22,712 nucleotides of DNA, from positions 1-22,712 of the IMG/VR virus record IMGVR_UViG_3300009136_000038; one strand, 5' to 3'. Shown in pieces: positions 14,369-22,709 of this stretch (positions are counted from its first letter, which is position 1; each line of letters begins with the position of its first letter). A program made the translations under genes and the position numbers. The stretch comes from a virus. A model generated the notes under the pieces. It was not told where the DNA came from and made no database searches. It saw nothing but the letters and a program-made list of their open reading frames with translations.

Positions 14369-14370
14369 AT

Positions 14371-14796
14371 ATGAAGTTTAGCCTTTGTTATAAGGATTAT
14401 GACTATAAAGTTACTTGGGCGGCGAAGCGTGAATTTAAGCGTGAAACCGGCCGAGGGCTTTGGTCTACAATTCAAGGCGTAATGGGTATTGTTCATGCTA
14501 ATAGTGAAATGCCAGCACTTGATTTAATGGCGGCTATTGGCAAGCATATTGATGATGTGGATGGCGCGATCTTATTATGGGTATTAGCTAAACAATGCAA
14601 CTCAGCTTTAACACTTGCAGAGATAGCTGACGCATGTGATCGCGTTGGCTGGCGACCAGTTTCTAGTGATTCTGCATATGCCCAACCCTACACGTATGTT
14701 ATTTATTTAATGTTGCTAGACATTGATAAAATGTATGAAGAGGAGGCAATCAAGGCAAAAAAGGATTTATGCCCCTCCGAGGACGGGCAAGACTAG
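14371..14796 (+). CDS. Tail assembly chaperone, short product (lambda gpG-like)
   Basis: A 141-residue helical protein between tube and tape measure genes. The zero-frame product would help keep the tape measure soluble during tail assembly. It has no enzymatic motif. Near its 3' end, codons GCA AAA AAG contain the slippery heptamer A AAA AAG (14757-14763), and the -1 frame is open from there through the next gene. The gene therefore should give two products, the short G-like protein and a G-T fusion. Ribosome binding is weak, two bases after the tube gene stop, suggesting coupled translation. Confidence 0.85.
   Translation: MKFSLCYKDYDYKVTWAAKREFKRETGRGLWSTIQGVMGIVHANSEMPALDLMAAIGKHIDDVDGAILLWVLAKQCNSALTLAEIADACDRVGWRPVSSDSAYAQPYTYVIYLMLLDIDKMYEEEAIKAKKDLCPSEDGQD
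14757..14763 (+). promoter_or_regulatory. Programmed -1 ribosomal frameshift site, A AAA AAG
   Basis: In the reading frame of the chaperone gene the bases read as GCA AAA AAG, so A AAA AAG is correctly phased for simultaneous -1 slippage; it is among the most efficient bacterial shift heptamers. Seven bases downstream GCCC (14771-14774) can pair with GGGC (14785-14788), with a short inner pairing TC/GA, a possible stimulating hairpin. No stop codon intervenes in the -1 frame. Confidence 0.88.
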
Positions 14797-15008
14797 AAGA
14801 TTCATTTATCATTCAAGATTTTGATTATTTTGGCTGGTGGAAAGCATTAGTTAAAGCTGGTGTCTCTCCACCTGACGCATGGTCAATGGATTTTATAGAA
14901 ACAACTTACATCTTAGATATAGAGCCGTCAAGGGTTGATATCTCTCTAGCTTTATTTCATGAGCGAAAACAAAACGGGGCTTCAGGCGAATGTCTACAGA
15001 ACAGTTAA
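14763..15008 (+). CDS. Tail assembly chaperone T-like extension, made by -1 frameshift
   Basis: This frame (GFMPLRGRARLEDSFIIQDFDYFGWWKALV ... LQNS) has an internal ATG at 14769 but no Shine-Dalgarno in front of it, so it should be translated as the C-terminal part of a fusion of about 212 residues after the slip at 14757-14763. Its sequence has a DYFGWWKALVKAG segment, helical and aromatic, in keeping with the GT-type extension that contacts the tape measure protein. It overlaps the tape measure start by 19 nt. As in lambda G/GT, both proteins are needed for tail assembly and are not part of the finished virion. Confidence 0.83.
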   Translation, partial: GFMPLRGRARLEDSFIIQDFDYFGWWKALVKAGVSPPDAWSMDFIETTYILDIEPSRVDISLALFHERKQNGASGECLQNS

Positions 15009-16837
15009 TAATAGAGCTTGACGCTAGAACAGCCAAGCTTGATGCCAAGTTGAAAAAGGTTGAAAAGCAACTTGATGGCGTGGACGACTCAACAAAAAAA
15101 GTGGATGGGTCATTAAGTAAGCTTGGAAATGTGGCGATTGCTGCAGGCGCGGGAATATTAAAAGTAGGCGCGGCAGTTGTGGCGTTAGGTACTGCTATTG
15201 GAGTTATGACATTAAAGGCGGCAAGCTCTAGAAAAGAACTTGAGCTTTTTTCTAGGCAAGCAAAAACAACAACCAATGATTTTATGTCTTTGGCATTTGC
15301 CACTAAACAATATGGAATAAATGCCGAGCAAATTGCAGATATAAGTAAAGATATTTCAGATAAAATTGGAGAGTTTGCAGCAGCAGGGACAGGGACTTTC
15401 CAAGATTATGCCGATGTAATGAAGCTAACAAAAGAAGAAGCTAGACTCACGGCTATAGAATTCCAGTCTCTAAGCAGTGAGGAGGTGATCGGTAAAATGG
15501 TTTCAGAAATGGAGGCCGCAAACGTTACCGGATCTAAAATGACTTTTGTTTTAGAGTCAATGGGTAATGACCTTTCAAAACTCGCGCCTTTATTTTCAGA
15601 TAATTCAAAAGAGCTAAACACATTAAAAGCAAGATTTGACTCAGTTAACGCCAGCATGAATATCACGGCGGGGCAAGCTGAAGGGCTGAAAGGTGTGGCG
15701 GTGAGCTTTGACCTAGTACAAGCTAGCTTAGGCAAATCCGCAACAGTTATAAGCGCCACTCTCGCGCCTGTGATTGATGACTTTTTTAATGACGTAATAG
15801 AAGTAGTGCCAACAGCAACACAGACAATTATTGACTTTGCTAACTCATTTCTTGACGCTGAAAACATCTCATCTAAAGCCGGCGTAATGAAAGAGCTTGT
15901 AATATCACAAGAAAGAGTCGCCCTATTAACTGAAAAGCAAGAAAACTCAATTGGACGAATGAACAAAAGTCATACTATGGCTTTAAATTTAGAGCAGGAA
16001 AGACTGGAAAGCTTGGAGGCTCAACTTTTAGTCTTAGGCGAGCAAGAAAAAATTGCAGAGGCTAGAAGGTTAAAAGGAGGGCAGATTGGTGGTGAGGTAG
16101 GGGCCGATCTTGATGCCGGCTCATCCTCTGGGCTTGGCACTGGCGACGAGATGCAAGCAATAGAAGACAGGTTTAAAACTGAAGAACTATTATTATCTGA
16201 AAAACTCGTCAATGAACTTCAAATTATTGGAGATAATAACGAGTTAAAAATTCAACTCGAACAGGAATTTGCCGACAACATAAACGAAATACGAGAAAAG
16301 GCCAGCAAAGATAAATTAAAAATTGACGAGCAAAGACAAAAAGCAGAGCAATCATTAGAGCGTAAAAACATCAGTTCTATTATGTCAATCGTTAGCGCAT
16401 TAGTTGGCCATAATAGTGATGTTGGAAAGGCTCTTTTCATTGCATCACAAGGCTTGGCAGCTAGTGAGGTTTTCTTCAATACTCAGGTGGCATCAATGAG
16501 GGCGCTTGCTGAATTAGGCCCAATTGCAGGCCCACCCGTCGCGGCTGGCATACAAGCATCAGGTAATCTAAGCATAGCCGCTATAGCAGCTACAGCATTT
16601 GGATCGCTGGCTTCTTCAAGTGGTGGCGGTGGTGGCGGCGGTGCGGGGTCTATATCTGCCCCGTCCACATCATCAGAGCAACAACCAGACTTCCAACCTG
16701 AAACAAGCTCACTTGAATTAAGCGACTCAACAGAAGGCGGTAGCCAATCCATTAATATTACCGTACCAGACGGCGACGAAATAGGGCAAGCAATAGCCAA
16801 TTGGTTAACGAAAGCACAAAGTGAAGGCAGAGCGTAA
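14990..16837 (+). CDS. Tape measure protein
   Basis: A 615-residue protein after the chaperone pair. The N-terminus (residues about 1-42) is a coiled coil (DARTAKLDAKLKKVEKQLDG), and 47-79 is a hydrophobic helix (VAIAAGAGILKVGAAVVAL). Long helical stretches follow, with strong coiled coil around 300-365 and 390-460. A second hydrophobic region is at about 480-545 (ALFIASQGLAASEVF, SIAAIAATAFGSLA), followed by a Gly-run linker (SSSGGGGGGGAG) and an acidic C-terminus. It sets tail length and may help DNA entry across the membrane. At roughly 0.15 nm per residue the tail would be near 90 nm, short for a siphovirus. It overlaps the upstream extension frame by 19 nt. Confidence 0.9.
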   Translation: MSTEQLIIELDARTAKLDAKLKKVEKQLDGVDDSTKKVDGSLSKLGNVAIAAGAGILKVGAAVVALGTAIGVMTLKAASSRKELELFSRQAKTTTNDFMSLAFATKQYGINAEQIADISKDISDKIGEFAAAGTGTFQDYADVMKLTKEEARLTAIEFQSLSSEEVIGKMVSEMEAANVTGSKMTFVLESMGNDLSKLAPLFSDNSKELNTLKARFDSVNASMNITAGQAEGLKGVAVSFDLVQASLGKSATVISATLAPVIDDFFNDVIEVVPTATQTIIDFANSFLDAENISSKAGVMKELVISQERVALLTEKQENSIGRMNKSHTMALNLEQERLESLEAQLLVLGEQEKIAEARRLKGGQIGGEVGADLDAGSSSGLGTGDEMQAIEDRFKTEELLLSEKLVNELQIIGDNNELKIQLEQEFADNINEIREKASKDKLKIDEQRQKAEQSLERKNISSIMSIVSALVGHNSDVGKALFIASQGLAASEVFFNTQVASMRALAELGPIAGPPVAAGIQASGNLSIAAIAATAFGSLASSSGGGGGGGAGSISAPSTSSEQQPDFQPETSSLELSDSTEGGSQSINITVPDGDEIGQAIANWLTKAQSEGRA

Positions 16838-17623
16838 ATGACAATTATAAATAATGGGGCGGCTGTAGGTGCAGCAAGTGACGGTTTATCAATATCAACT
16901 AGCAACTTGCTTTTTGCTGTAGTGCCAGCCGTCACATCTGCTGGGGTTGGTGAAGTGCCGGCTAATATATCATCACCTGATCACTCCTTAAACTACACTA
17001 GCAGCTCTGCTGCTGAATACTTCAGCGTTATCTATGGCGCTGTACCGAGCATTAGTTATGTTGCCATTTCAGGCCATACGGGAGCGAATAATTTAGGCGT
17101 AACAATAGAGCTTTATGACAACTTAACACTGATTGATTCGGTGACTATAACTAGAAACAACAATGTTATGTTTACATTTGCAGAAAGATCATTCACAAAT
17201 CTAATTGTAAAGTTTTCTACTGCAACAATAACAAATCAAGTAACAGTTTCATTTATAGCCGCAGGTAAACATATACGCATAGCAGAAGGCGAACAGGCCG
17301 GCTATTCTCGCAACTGGCTATTAAGAAGTAACATAGAAAAAGTTACCACCAATCTTTTAACAGCGCCGGTTAGTGTTACTCAAAAAAGTAAAGCGCTTAA
17401 AGGTACGCTATCAGCGCCAAATTTAACCGCTACATTTGCTGAAACGTTATGGCAAAGCTTCATTGATTTTAGTTATCAAGAACCTTTCTTTATCAAAGAA
17501 GTATCGAGTAAACCCGAATCGTCATATATATGCTTCAATCCAAAGCATAGCGTCAAAGCGCACCCACAAACAAGACTACTTGATTCTGTAACTGTATCAT
17601 TCAACGCATTCAACGGGTTATAA
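16838..17623 (+). CDS. Distal tail / baseplate protein
   Basis: A 261-residue, beta-rich protein that starts at the base after the tape measure stop and ends one base before the hub gene. Its N-terminal half (about 1-140) has Ig-like strand patterns (ISYVAISGHTG, GVTIELYDNLTLIDSVTITR, NQVTVSFIAAGKHIRIAEG). The C-terminal half has ALKGTLSAPNLTATF, LWQSFIDFSYQEPFFIKEV and DSVTVSFNAFNGL. Gene position between tape measure and hub is where the distal tail protein (DIT-type) or lambda gpM/gpL analogue occurs. I recognise the position and overall layout more than a sequence signature. It would link the tail tube end to the hub and fibre. Confidence 0.7.
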   Translation: MTIINNGAAVGAASDGLSISTSNLLFAVVPAVTSAGVGEVPANISSPDHSLNYTSSSAAEYFSVIYGAVPSISYVAISGHTGANNLGVTIELYDNLTLIDSVTITRNNNVMFTFAERSFTNLIVKFSTATITNQVTVSFIAAGKHIRIAEGEQAGYSRNWLLRSNIEKVTTNLLTAPVSVTQKSKALKGTLSAPNLTATFAETLWQSFIDFSYQEPFFIKEVSSKPESSYICFNPKHSVKAHPQTRLLDSVTVSFNAFNGL

Positions 17624-17624
17624 C

Positions 17625-19949
17625 ATGGCATCATTTGAAGCAACTAGGCTGCAATATAATCAAGAACAGTTTGAGGTACTAGAAATAGATTTGCCGGTCA
17701 TAACTGGCACTTGTACATTTGGCGCGTCCGATGGCTTTGGGACTCCATTAACATGTGATCAAGCTTGGACTAGTGAATATAAAACGTACAAATTTACTAA
17801 TCAAAACGCACCCATATTGCCAGCTTCAAATATTTATAGGGTAATGACTAGCGTTAGAGAAACAACGACAGAACTAAAGCCTGGCAATGGACTTTCTGCT
17901 CGAGGCTCTATGTCAATCATGTTAACTGATTTCTTAGGCGACCCGAACGAAGGCGCAACTGGCGTGACATCTGCAGTAGAATTACAGGGTACATTTTTAG
18001 GTAAACTAAACGCTCGTCAAGTGATGGAAAATAAAGCGGTGAGGCTTAAACTTTACAGGGTCGAGTCTGACGGATCAATCGACTTAGCTGGCGGTGCTGA
18101 AACACATCACTATGTAACTGAAGCGTTTAAATCAAACGACAACGGCACATGGTCGCTTCAATGCAAGGACGTAATGTCATTAGCTAAGTTGAATGAAAAA
18201 ACATGGCCACCAACCGTAGGCGGGTTTTTACGTCAAGACATTGATGACGCAGTGGTAGCAATACCAGTTAATGCTGATACAGATTACAGTGCTGCCTTCG
18301 CTGTCAGGATAGGTGATGAGCATTTAAGAATAATTAGTGTGACTGACAATCTTACAGCAACCGCTGTTTTAAACGTGGCGGCTAGAGGCTCATTAATTAC
18401 AGCGCCGGTTTCAGGTGTTAGATTAACAACAACAAACGCAGACGATCATAGCTCAGGTGATGAGGTTTTCGTGTGCGAATTGTCAGACAATGAAACAATT
18501 GACGCATTACTGACAAGAATATTGGTCGCTTCTGATTTTGATGTGGCGTTGATACCCGCGGCGGCTTGGGCGGCTGAGGTTGCCGAATGGCACTCAAGCG
18601 ATAAAATCAACACTCTACATAGTGAGCCTGAAGACGTTAATAACTTATTAACTATGATCCTAACTGGTTTCTTGATGGATCTATGGTTTGACCAGATTGA
18701 CAACTTAGCAAAGTTATCAGCAATCAGCGTGTGGAAGCAATCAACAGCGGCTTTGACCGAAGGCAAAGAGATTGATGCATACACGTTAAAAGACTCCGCT
18801 AATGAAGCTATACGCGCAAGCAGGGCGCTAGTTGTTTATGATAAAAAGAATCTATCTGATAATGATGATGTGTCTAGCTTTTCAAAAGCTTCACAATTCT
18901 CAGATAATCAAATAATTAGCGAGGCATTATACAAAGAGCATAAAGACAAATTGTTTGATAACAGCACAGTTATAGGTACCAATGCGGCTGATCTTCTAGT
19001 CCAAAGATACGTGTCAAGATTTAAGTTTACACCGTTTAATTACAAATGGACAACGCAAGAACGATTCTTAACGTTTAAAACTGGCGATGTTGTAGATTTA
19101 AACTCAAGCTCTATCCAGTCTGCAAGCGGGCTGCCATCCGGTGATTTACGCGCACAGATTACAAAGATAATGCCAAAGTATACAAATGCTGGTCGCATGT
19201 ATGAATGTACAGCTATGAGTTATGAGGCGGCATTTAATAACAACTCTGAAATTGTTCTGGATGAGCCACTAGGCGGCGTTAACTTCTACGTTTTAGCAGG
19301 CGCACCATCAACAGCAGTAACATTAACATTTATTCTAAAGGGCACTTATTCACACGGGCAGGTATCAATGGTCGGCGGCGGATTTCCTTCAGGCTCTAAA
19401 ATAATACTGATATTAGTTGACGGCTTTGACGGCCAAGCGGTTGGCGGCAAGGGTGGTGATAATGAGCAGAATGGAGTTGGTGGCGGTATTGTTTATGATG
19501 CGCAGGGTGTTGACACTGATATTTATTTCAGCGGTGCTACAAGTTCAGCGGCTTACCCAATAGCGGATGGATACATCAGAGCGCCAGGCGGCGGCGGTGG
19601 TGGCGGCTCAGATTATGAAGTGTTAGACCAGCAGTTTAACGGCGGCGGTGGTGGCGGTGGTGCAGGTCGTGCGGGTGGCGTGGGTGGTGAATCAAGTGGA
19701 TTGCCATTAGATATAGACTCGCCCGATGGGGCAAACGGTGATATCATAGGTAACGGCGGGGCTGGTGGCGGTGGCATCAGTGGCGCGGGAGATGGAGGTA
19801 ACGGTGGCGACTGGGGTCAACCTGGTGCAGTAGGTCAGACGGGGCAGTTTGGCGGCTTGGCTGGTAGCGGCATTTTTGACAGCGGCGCAACGGTCACTCT
19901 TTTTGGTTCAAACGCCACTAGATATATAAACGGGAATGGTGATCACTAA
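17625..19949 (+). CDS. Tail tip hub protein with glycine-rich C-terminal domain
   Basis: A 774-residue protein. Residues 1 to about 545 form a tail-hub-type body: strands with YKFTNQNAPILPASNIYRVMTSV, a QCKDVMSLAKLNEKTWPP segment, an SSGDEVFVCELSDNETIDALLTRIL segment, and a late LTFKTGDVVDL ... QITKIMPKYTNAGRMYECTAMSYE stretch like the end of tail tip/hub proteins. Residues about 550-585 are a linker sandwich. From about 585 to 760 the sequence is extremely Gly-rich, with Gly runs at about 655-664 and 672-680 and GGN, GGD and GAG triplets, resembling polyglycine II-type domains of phage adhesins. The gene overlaps the tailspike start (TAATG). The Gly-rich end could be a host-binding or fibre-attachment domain. 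Confidence 0.78.
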   Translation: MASFEATRLQYNQEQFEVLEIDLPVITGTCTFGASDGFGTPLTCDQAWTSEYKTYKFTNQNAPILPASNIYRVMTSVRETTTELKPGNGLSARGSMSIMLTDFLGDPNEGATGVTSAVELQGTFLGKLNARQVMENKAVRLKLYRVESDGSIDLAGGAETHHYVTEAFKSNDNGTWSLQCKDVMSLAKLNEKTWPPTVGGFLRQDIDDAVVAIPVNADTDYSAAFAVRIGDEHLRIISVTDNLTATAVLNVAARGSLITAPVSGVRLTTTNADDHSSGDEVFVCELSDNETIDALLTRILVASDFDVALIPAAAWAAEVAEWHSSDKINTLHSEPEDVNNLLTMILTGFLMDLWFDQIDNLAKLSAISVWKQSTAALTEGKEIDAYTLKDSANEAIRASRALVVYDKKNLSDNDDVSSFSKASQFSDNQIISEALYKEHKDKLFDNSTVIGTNAADLLVQRYVSRFKFTPFNYKWTTQERFLTFKTGDVVDLNSSSIQSASGLPSGDLRAQITKIMPKYTNAGRMYECTAMSYEAAFNNNSEIVLDEPLGGVNFYVLAGAPSTAVTLTFILKGTYSHGQVSMVGGGFPSGSKIILILVDGFDGQAVGGKGGDNEQNGVGGGIVYDAQGVDTDIYFSGATSSAAYPIADGYIRAPGGGGGGGSDYEVLDQQFNGGGGGGGAGRAGGVGGESSGLPLDIDSPDGANGDIIGNGGAGGGGISGAGDGGNGGDWGQPGAVGQTGQFGGLAGSGIFDSGATVTLFGSNATRYINGNGDH

Positions 19950-22138
19950 TGCAAACATACAACAATAGCGTTGTTCTTAAATTCGATAATGGCACAACGG
20001 GCAACGCAGATAGTGGCGCACCTGTTACAGTTAGATTTGCAGATGTTGCCGCTGGCGCTGGCGCTCTAGCTACAATATATGACAATCAAGGTATACAAAT
20101 ACTCAATCCTCTAACTACTGATTTAAATGGTAATTATACATTTAAAGTTGATGCTGGTACGTATGACATAGTCATCAGAGAGGGTGATGCAAATAAACAC
20201 ATATTACAGTCTGTTGTTATAGGTACACCAGGCATATTCAATATACTTGAGTATGGTGCTGTAGGTGATGGAGTTGTAGATAATAACACAGCTATTCAAG
20301 CGGCGGTTGATGCTGCTATAGCATACGGCGGCGGTCTTGTATTTATTCCGGCGGGTCGTTTCCGGCGTGCCAACAATGACGCATTTGGAGTCAAAAACAC
20401 AACTATTAGCTGCATCGGTGATAACATCACAGTTGCAGGAGTCGGCAAGGCTAGCGTTATATTTCACGATGATAGGATAGGAGAAGATCGCGCAGACTTA
20501 ATTAGATTTGAAGGCAACGGGATAACTCTAAAAGACTTTTGTGTGCAAGGCACGGCAAGTGATTTTGTTATACCTACTGGGTTCTCCCAATCACTAACGG
20601 GTAGCGGCTGCAACAACTTAATAATACAAAATATCACTGTAGAATCTGTGCATTATATGGCTATGACGTTTACGAGTTCAACCGATGTGTCTGTCACAGG
20701 TTGCAGATTGCTCAATGTTGTACGAGATGGTTACAGATTTACAGCAGGGCGCAACATACGAATTATCGGTAACTACGCCAAAAACGTAGCGGATGATGTT
20801 GTAGCTATACACAGTATAGATAGCAGCAGAACTACGGATAGCATTATTGTTACGGGCAATACATTTGAACATTGTCAGTCTATGAAATTTCTCGGAGCTA
20901 AGAACCTTATCGTACAAGGCAACACCATGCGGAGATGCATCCGCACAGCTATCTGGATTGCAAATGACGAGGAAACGGAAGGCAACACGAACATGTTTAA
21001 TATAGACATTCGTGACAATATCATCTTAGATGCGTTTAGCGTATTCGGTAGTAATGCAGCAATTTATATACAAGGTCGCTCAGTTGTCGGAGGCGGGGCA
21101 GTAACGGTAAACCCTTACAGCCAAAACTATTTAAACGACATAGACAAGACCACCGGCGAATTCATGCCAATTCAACGCCTTACTATAGCTAACAACGTTA
21201 TCGCGAGAACATTACCAGACGCTACTGACTATTCTGACTACGGATTTGGTCAGTTCTTTGATAGGGTTACGGAAGCTTTCGGAACACCTACTACGAGTTA
21301 TTTCAGAGCGCAAGAAATAACGGCGAGTGATTTTAACACTTACAGCATCCGAATTAGTGCAGCGGTACGCGATCTCCATATAGAGAACAATCTATTTGGA
21401 GGGCATAGACTTTCAGCTATACGTCTTATACATACAAATAAAGGTACTCCGCTGACTTATGAAAACTGCATAATCCGTAATAACACATTTAAGAATGTCG
21501 GCAGGAGTAGCGGCAACGCAATTGTACTTGAAGACGGTGGCACAGCTAACCCTAATTCATCAGCTATAGAAATCATTGAGAATACGTTTGATGGAGACCC
21601 TTACTTTTTAGCTGCAGGGCATAACGCTGACAATACTTGGGCAGGTGATGATAACTTCACAGCTATAAAGCAAACATCTTTAGGCTTTTTAAATAACGTG
21701 CTTGTGAGTAAAAACACATTTAGAAACGTTTCACAGACAGGTATTTTAGTAAACTCAAACATAAGAACGTTAGAGCCAAACATCATCTATTCTGATTATA
21801 CAAGCGCCAGCAGTTCAGGTAACAAAGGTGTGCGTATCATGCCAGAACCAACAGCAAACATATATGTTAAAATAGACGGAGACCCTACAAGCGCGACGTT
21901 TAACGAGGTTGTGCATTTTCCTGAAATGAGCGCGGCTAGTACATCGTTCCCATTAACAGGGTTTTGGCCGTATGGTCATTACATTAAGAACAGAGCGCCA
22001 GCCCCAGTAACCGACCCATCCACAGGATTATATATAGTTACTGGATGGGTGAAAGGCAGTACTAACAATAACGGCGCGGTGAATCAAAATTCATCAGGTT
22101 TTTACGAGTTGCGTAGCTTTGTACAAAACATAGCATAA
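19949..22138 (+). CDS. Tailspike with pectate-lyase-fold beta helix
   Basis: A 729-residue protein. Residues 1-75 (QTYNNSVVLKFDNG ... IYDNQGIQILNP ... NGNYTFKVDAGTYDIVI) are the familiar Ig-like N-terminal virion-anchor domain of phage fibres and spikes. Residues about 92-135 (FNILEYGAVGDGVVDNNTAI, GGGLVFIPAGRF) are the start signature of the pectate lyase superfamily (Pectate_lyase_3) fold. A parallel beta helix follows with repeated asparagine-containing turns (NxxIxxN, VTGNTFE, RDNIILDA, IRNNTFKN) up to about 610. The last ~90 residues (GHYIKNRAPAP, GWVKGSTNNN) form a separate C-terminal domain, possibly for trimerisation. It likely binds and depolymerises a capsular or O-antigen polysaccharide. 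Catalytic residues cannot be assigned. Confidence 0.88.
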   Translation: MQTYNNSVVLKFDNGTTGNADSGAPVTVRFADVAAGAGALATIYDNQGIQILNPLTTDLNGNYTFKVDAGTYDIVIREGDANKHILQSVVIGTPGIFNILEYGAVGDGVVDNNTAIQAAVDAAIAYGGGLVFIPAGRFRRANNDAFGVKNTTISCIGDNITVAGVGKASVIFHDDRIGEDRADLIRFEGNGITLKDFCVQGTASDFVIPTGFSQSLTGSGCNNLIIQNITVESVHYMAMTFTSSTDVSVTGCRLLNVVRDGYRFTAGRNIRIIGNYAKNVADDVVAIHSIDSSRTTDSIIVTGNTFEHCQSMKFLGAKNLIVQGNTMRRCIRTAIWIANDEETEGNTNMFNIDIRDNIILDAFSVFGSNAAIYIQGRSVVGGGAVTVNPYSQNYLNDIDKTTGEFMPIQRLTIANNVIARTLPDATDYSDYGFGQFFDRVTEAFGTPTTSYFRAQEITASDFNTYSIRISAAVRDLHIENNLFGGHRLSAIRLIHTNKGTPLTYENCIIRNNTFKNVGRSSGNAIVLEDGGTANPNSSAIEIIENTFDGDPYFLAAGHNADNTWAGDDNFTAIKQTSLGFLNNVLVSKNTFRNVSQTGILVNSNIRTLEPNIIYSDYTSASSSGNKGVRIMPEPTANIYVKIDGDPTSATFNEVVHFPEMSAASTSFPLTGFWPYGHYIKNRAPAPVTDPSTGLYIVTGWVKGSTNNNGAVNQNSSGFYELRSFVQNIA

Positions 22139-22148
22139 GGGTTAATTA

Positions 22149-22586
22149 ATGAAACTACCACATTACATAAAAATAACTAATGATACAGAGTACGGTGATT
22201 CTAAGTTTTGCGGCATTCGGTTAAACCCTGAGTACAAAAACGATAAAGGTTTGATCGCGCATGAGTACACCCATGTTAAGCAATGGTATGCCGGATTAGC
22301 TGCTGGTTTAGTGCTGGCTTTGTTTGTCTGCTTGGTATTTGGTCGAGCTGATTATACTTTCTATGCGTTAATGCTAGCGCCGTTTTGGAAAGAAATGGCA
22401 TATACATTTATTAAGCCATGCCGCTTCTTTCTTGAGGTTCAAGCATTTGCGGCACAGATAAGCATTGAGCCAAAGGAGCATCAAGGCGCGTACGTAATAG
22501 CGCACGCAAAAAGTTTAGCTGATAATTACAATCTATCTATTACAAAAGAAGAAGCGGAGCTGAAGTTAAAATCAAGGTTGAATTAA
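22149..22586 (+). CDS. Membrane-associated HExxH protein, putative small metallopeptidase
   Basis: A 145-residue protein 10 nt after the tailspike, with AAGGG as ribosome site. Its motif HEYTH at residues 38-42 (within LIAHEYTHVKQW) is the zinc-binding HExxH of gluzincin-type peptidases. A hydrophobic hairpin follows (about residues 47-80, AGLAAGLVLALFVCLVF and DYTFYALMLAPFW). Glu96 in FFLEVQAFAAQI is a good candidate for the third zinc ligand. Size and the inserted membrane segment are unlike those of the large M48 proteases; I recall similar small HExxH membrane proteins in other phages and bacteria, without known function. Substrate unknown; a role in envelope processing, lysis or exclusion is speculative. 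Confidence 0.72.
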   Translation: MKLPHYIKITNDTEYGDSKFCGIRLNPEYKNDKGLIAHEYTHVKQWYAGLAAGLVLALFVCLVFGRADYTFYALMLAPFWKEMAYTFIKPCRFFLEVQAFAAQISIEPKEHQGAYVIAHAKSLADNYNLSITKEEAELKLKSRLN

Positions 22587-22618
22587 CTAGATGCTAACCT
22601 TATCAATATCGACCAAAG

Positions 22619-22624
22619 TATAAT
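22619..22624 (+). promoter_or_regulatory. Consensus -10 box (TATAAT) of a probable promoter leaving the late operon
   Basis: A perfect TATAAT lies 33 bases after the metallopeptidase stop. No good -35 hexamer is found at 16-18 bp upstream, so it may need an activator. Transcription would begin near 22630-22632, right at the inverted repeat that follows. Confidence 0.42.
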
Positions 22625-22629
22625 ACCGA

Positions 22630-22662
22630 GGGGTATAAAATTAGACGATAATACCCCATCGT
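22630..22662 (+). promoter_or_regulatory. Inverted repeat at the putative transcription start, with an alternative hairpin
   Basis: GGGGTAT (22630-22636) is the reverse complement of ATACCCC (22651-22657), with a 14-bp spacer. A second repeat, ACGAT (22645-22649) and ATCGT (22658-22662), overlaps it. At DNA level this could be an operator; in RNA, alternative hairpins at the 5' end of a transcript. There is no U-tract after it, so it is not a standard terminator. Confidence 0.4.
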
Positions 22663-22709
22663 GAGACAATAACGGCTAAAGGCTAATGATAAATATTAAG
22701 GGTTTCAAA

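Noticed and set aside
15406-15966. 186-codon minus-strand open frame within the tape measure gene
   Set aside because: It mirrors the tape measure codons, has no plausible ribosome site or family resemblance, and lies fully inside a well-supported gene. The same holds for the other minus-strand frames at 14893-15303, 16483-16935 and 18446-18784.
19588-19870. GGC/GGT microsatellite
   Set aside because: The run encodes the glycine-rich domain of the hub protein with mixed codons and interspersed residues; it is coding, not a simple-sequence expansion.
22630-22662. H-type pseudoknot formed by GGGGTAT/ATACCCC and ACGAT/ATCGT
   Set aside because: The second stem's 3' strand starts directly after the first stem, leaving no loop to span a 7-bp helix, so both stems cannot form together; they are alternative hairpins or DNA repeats.
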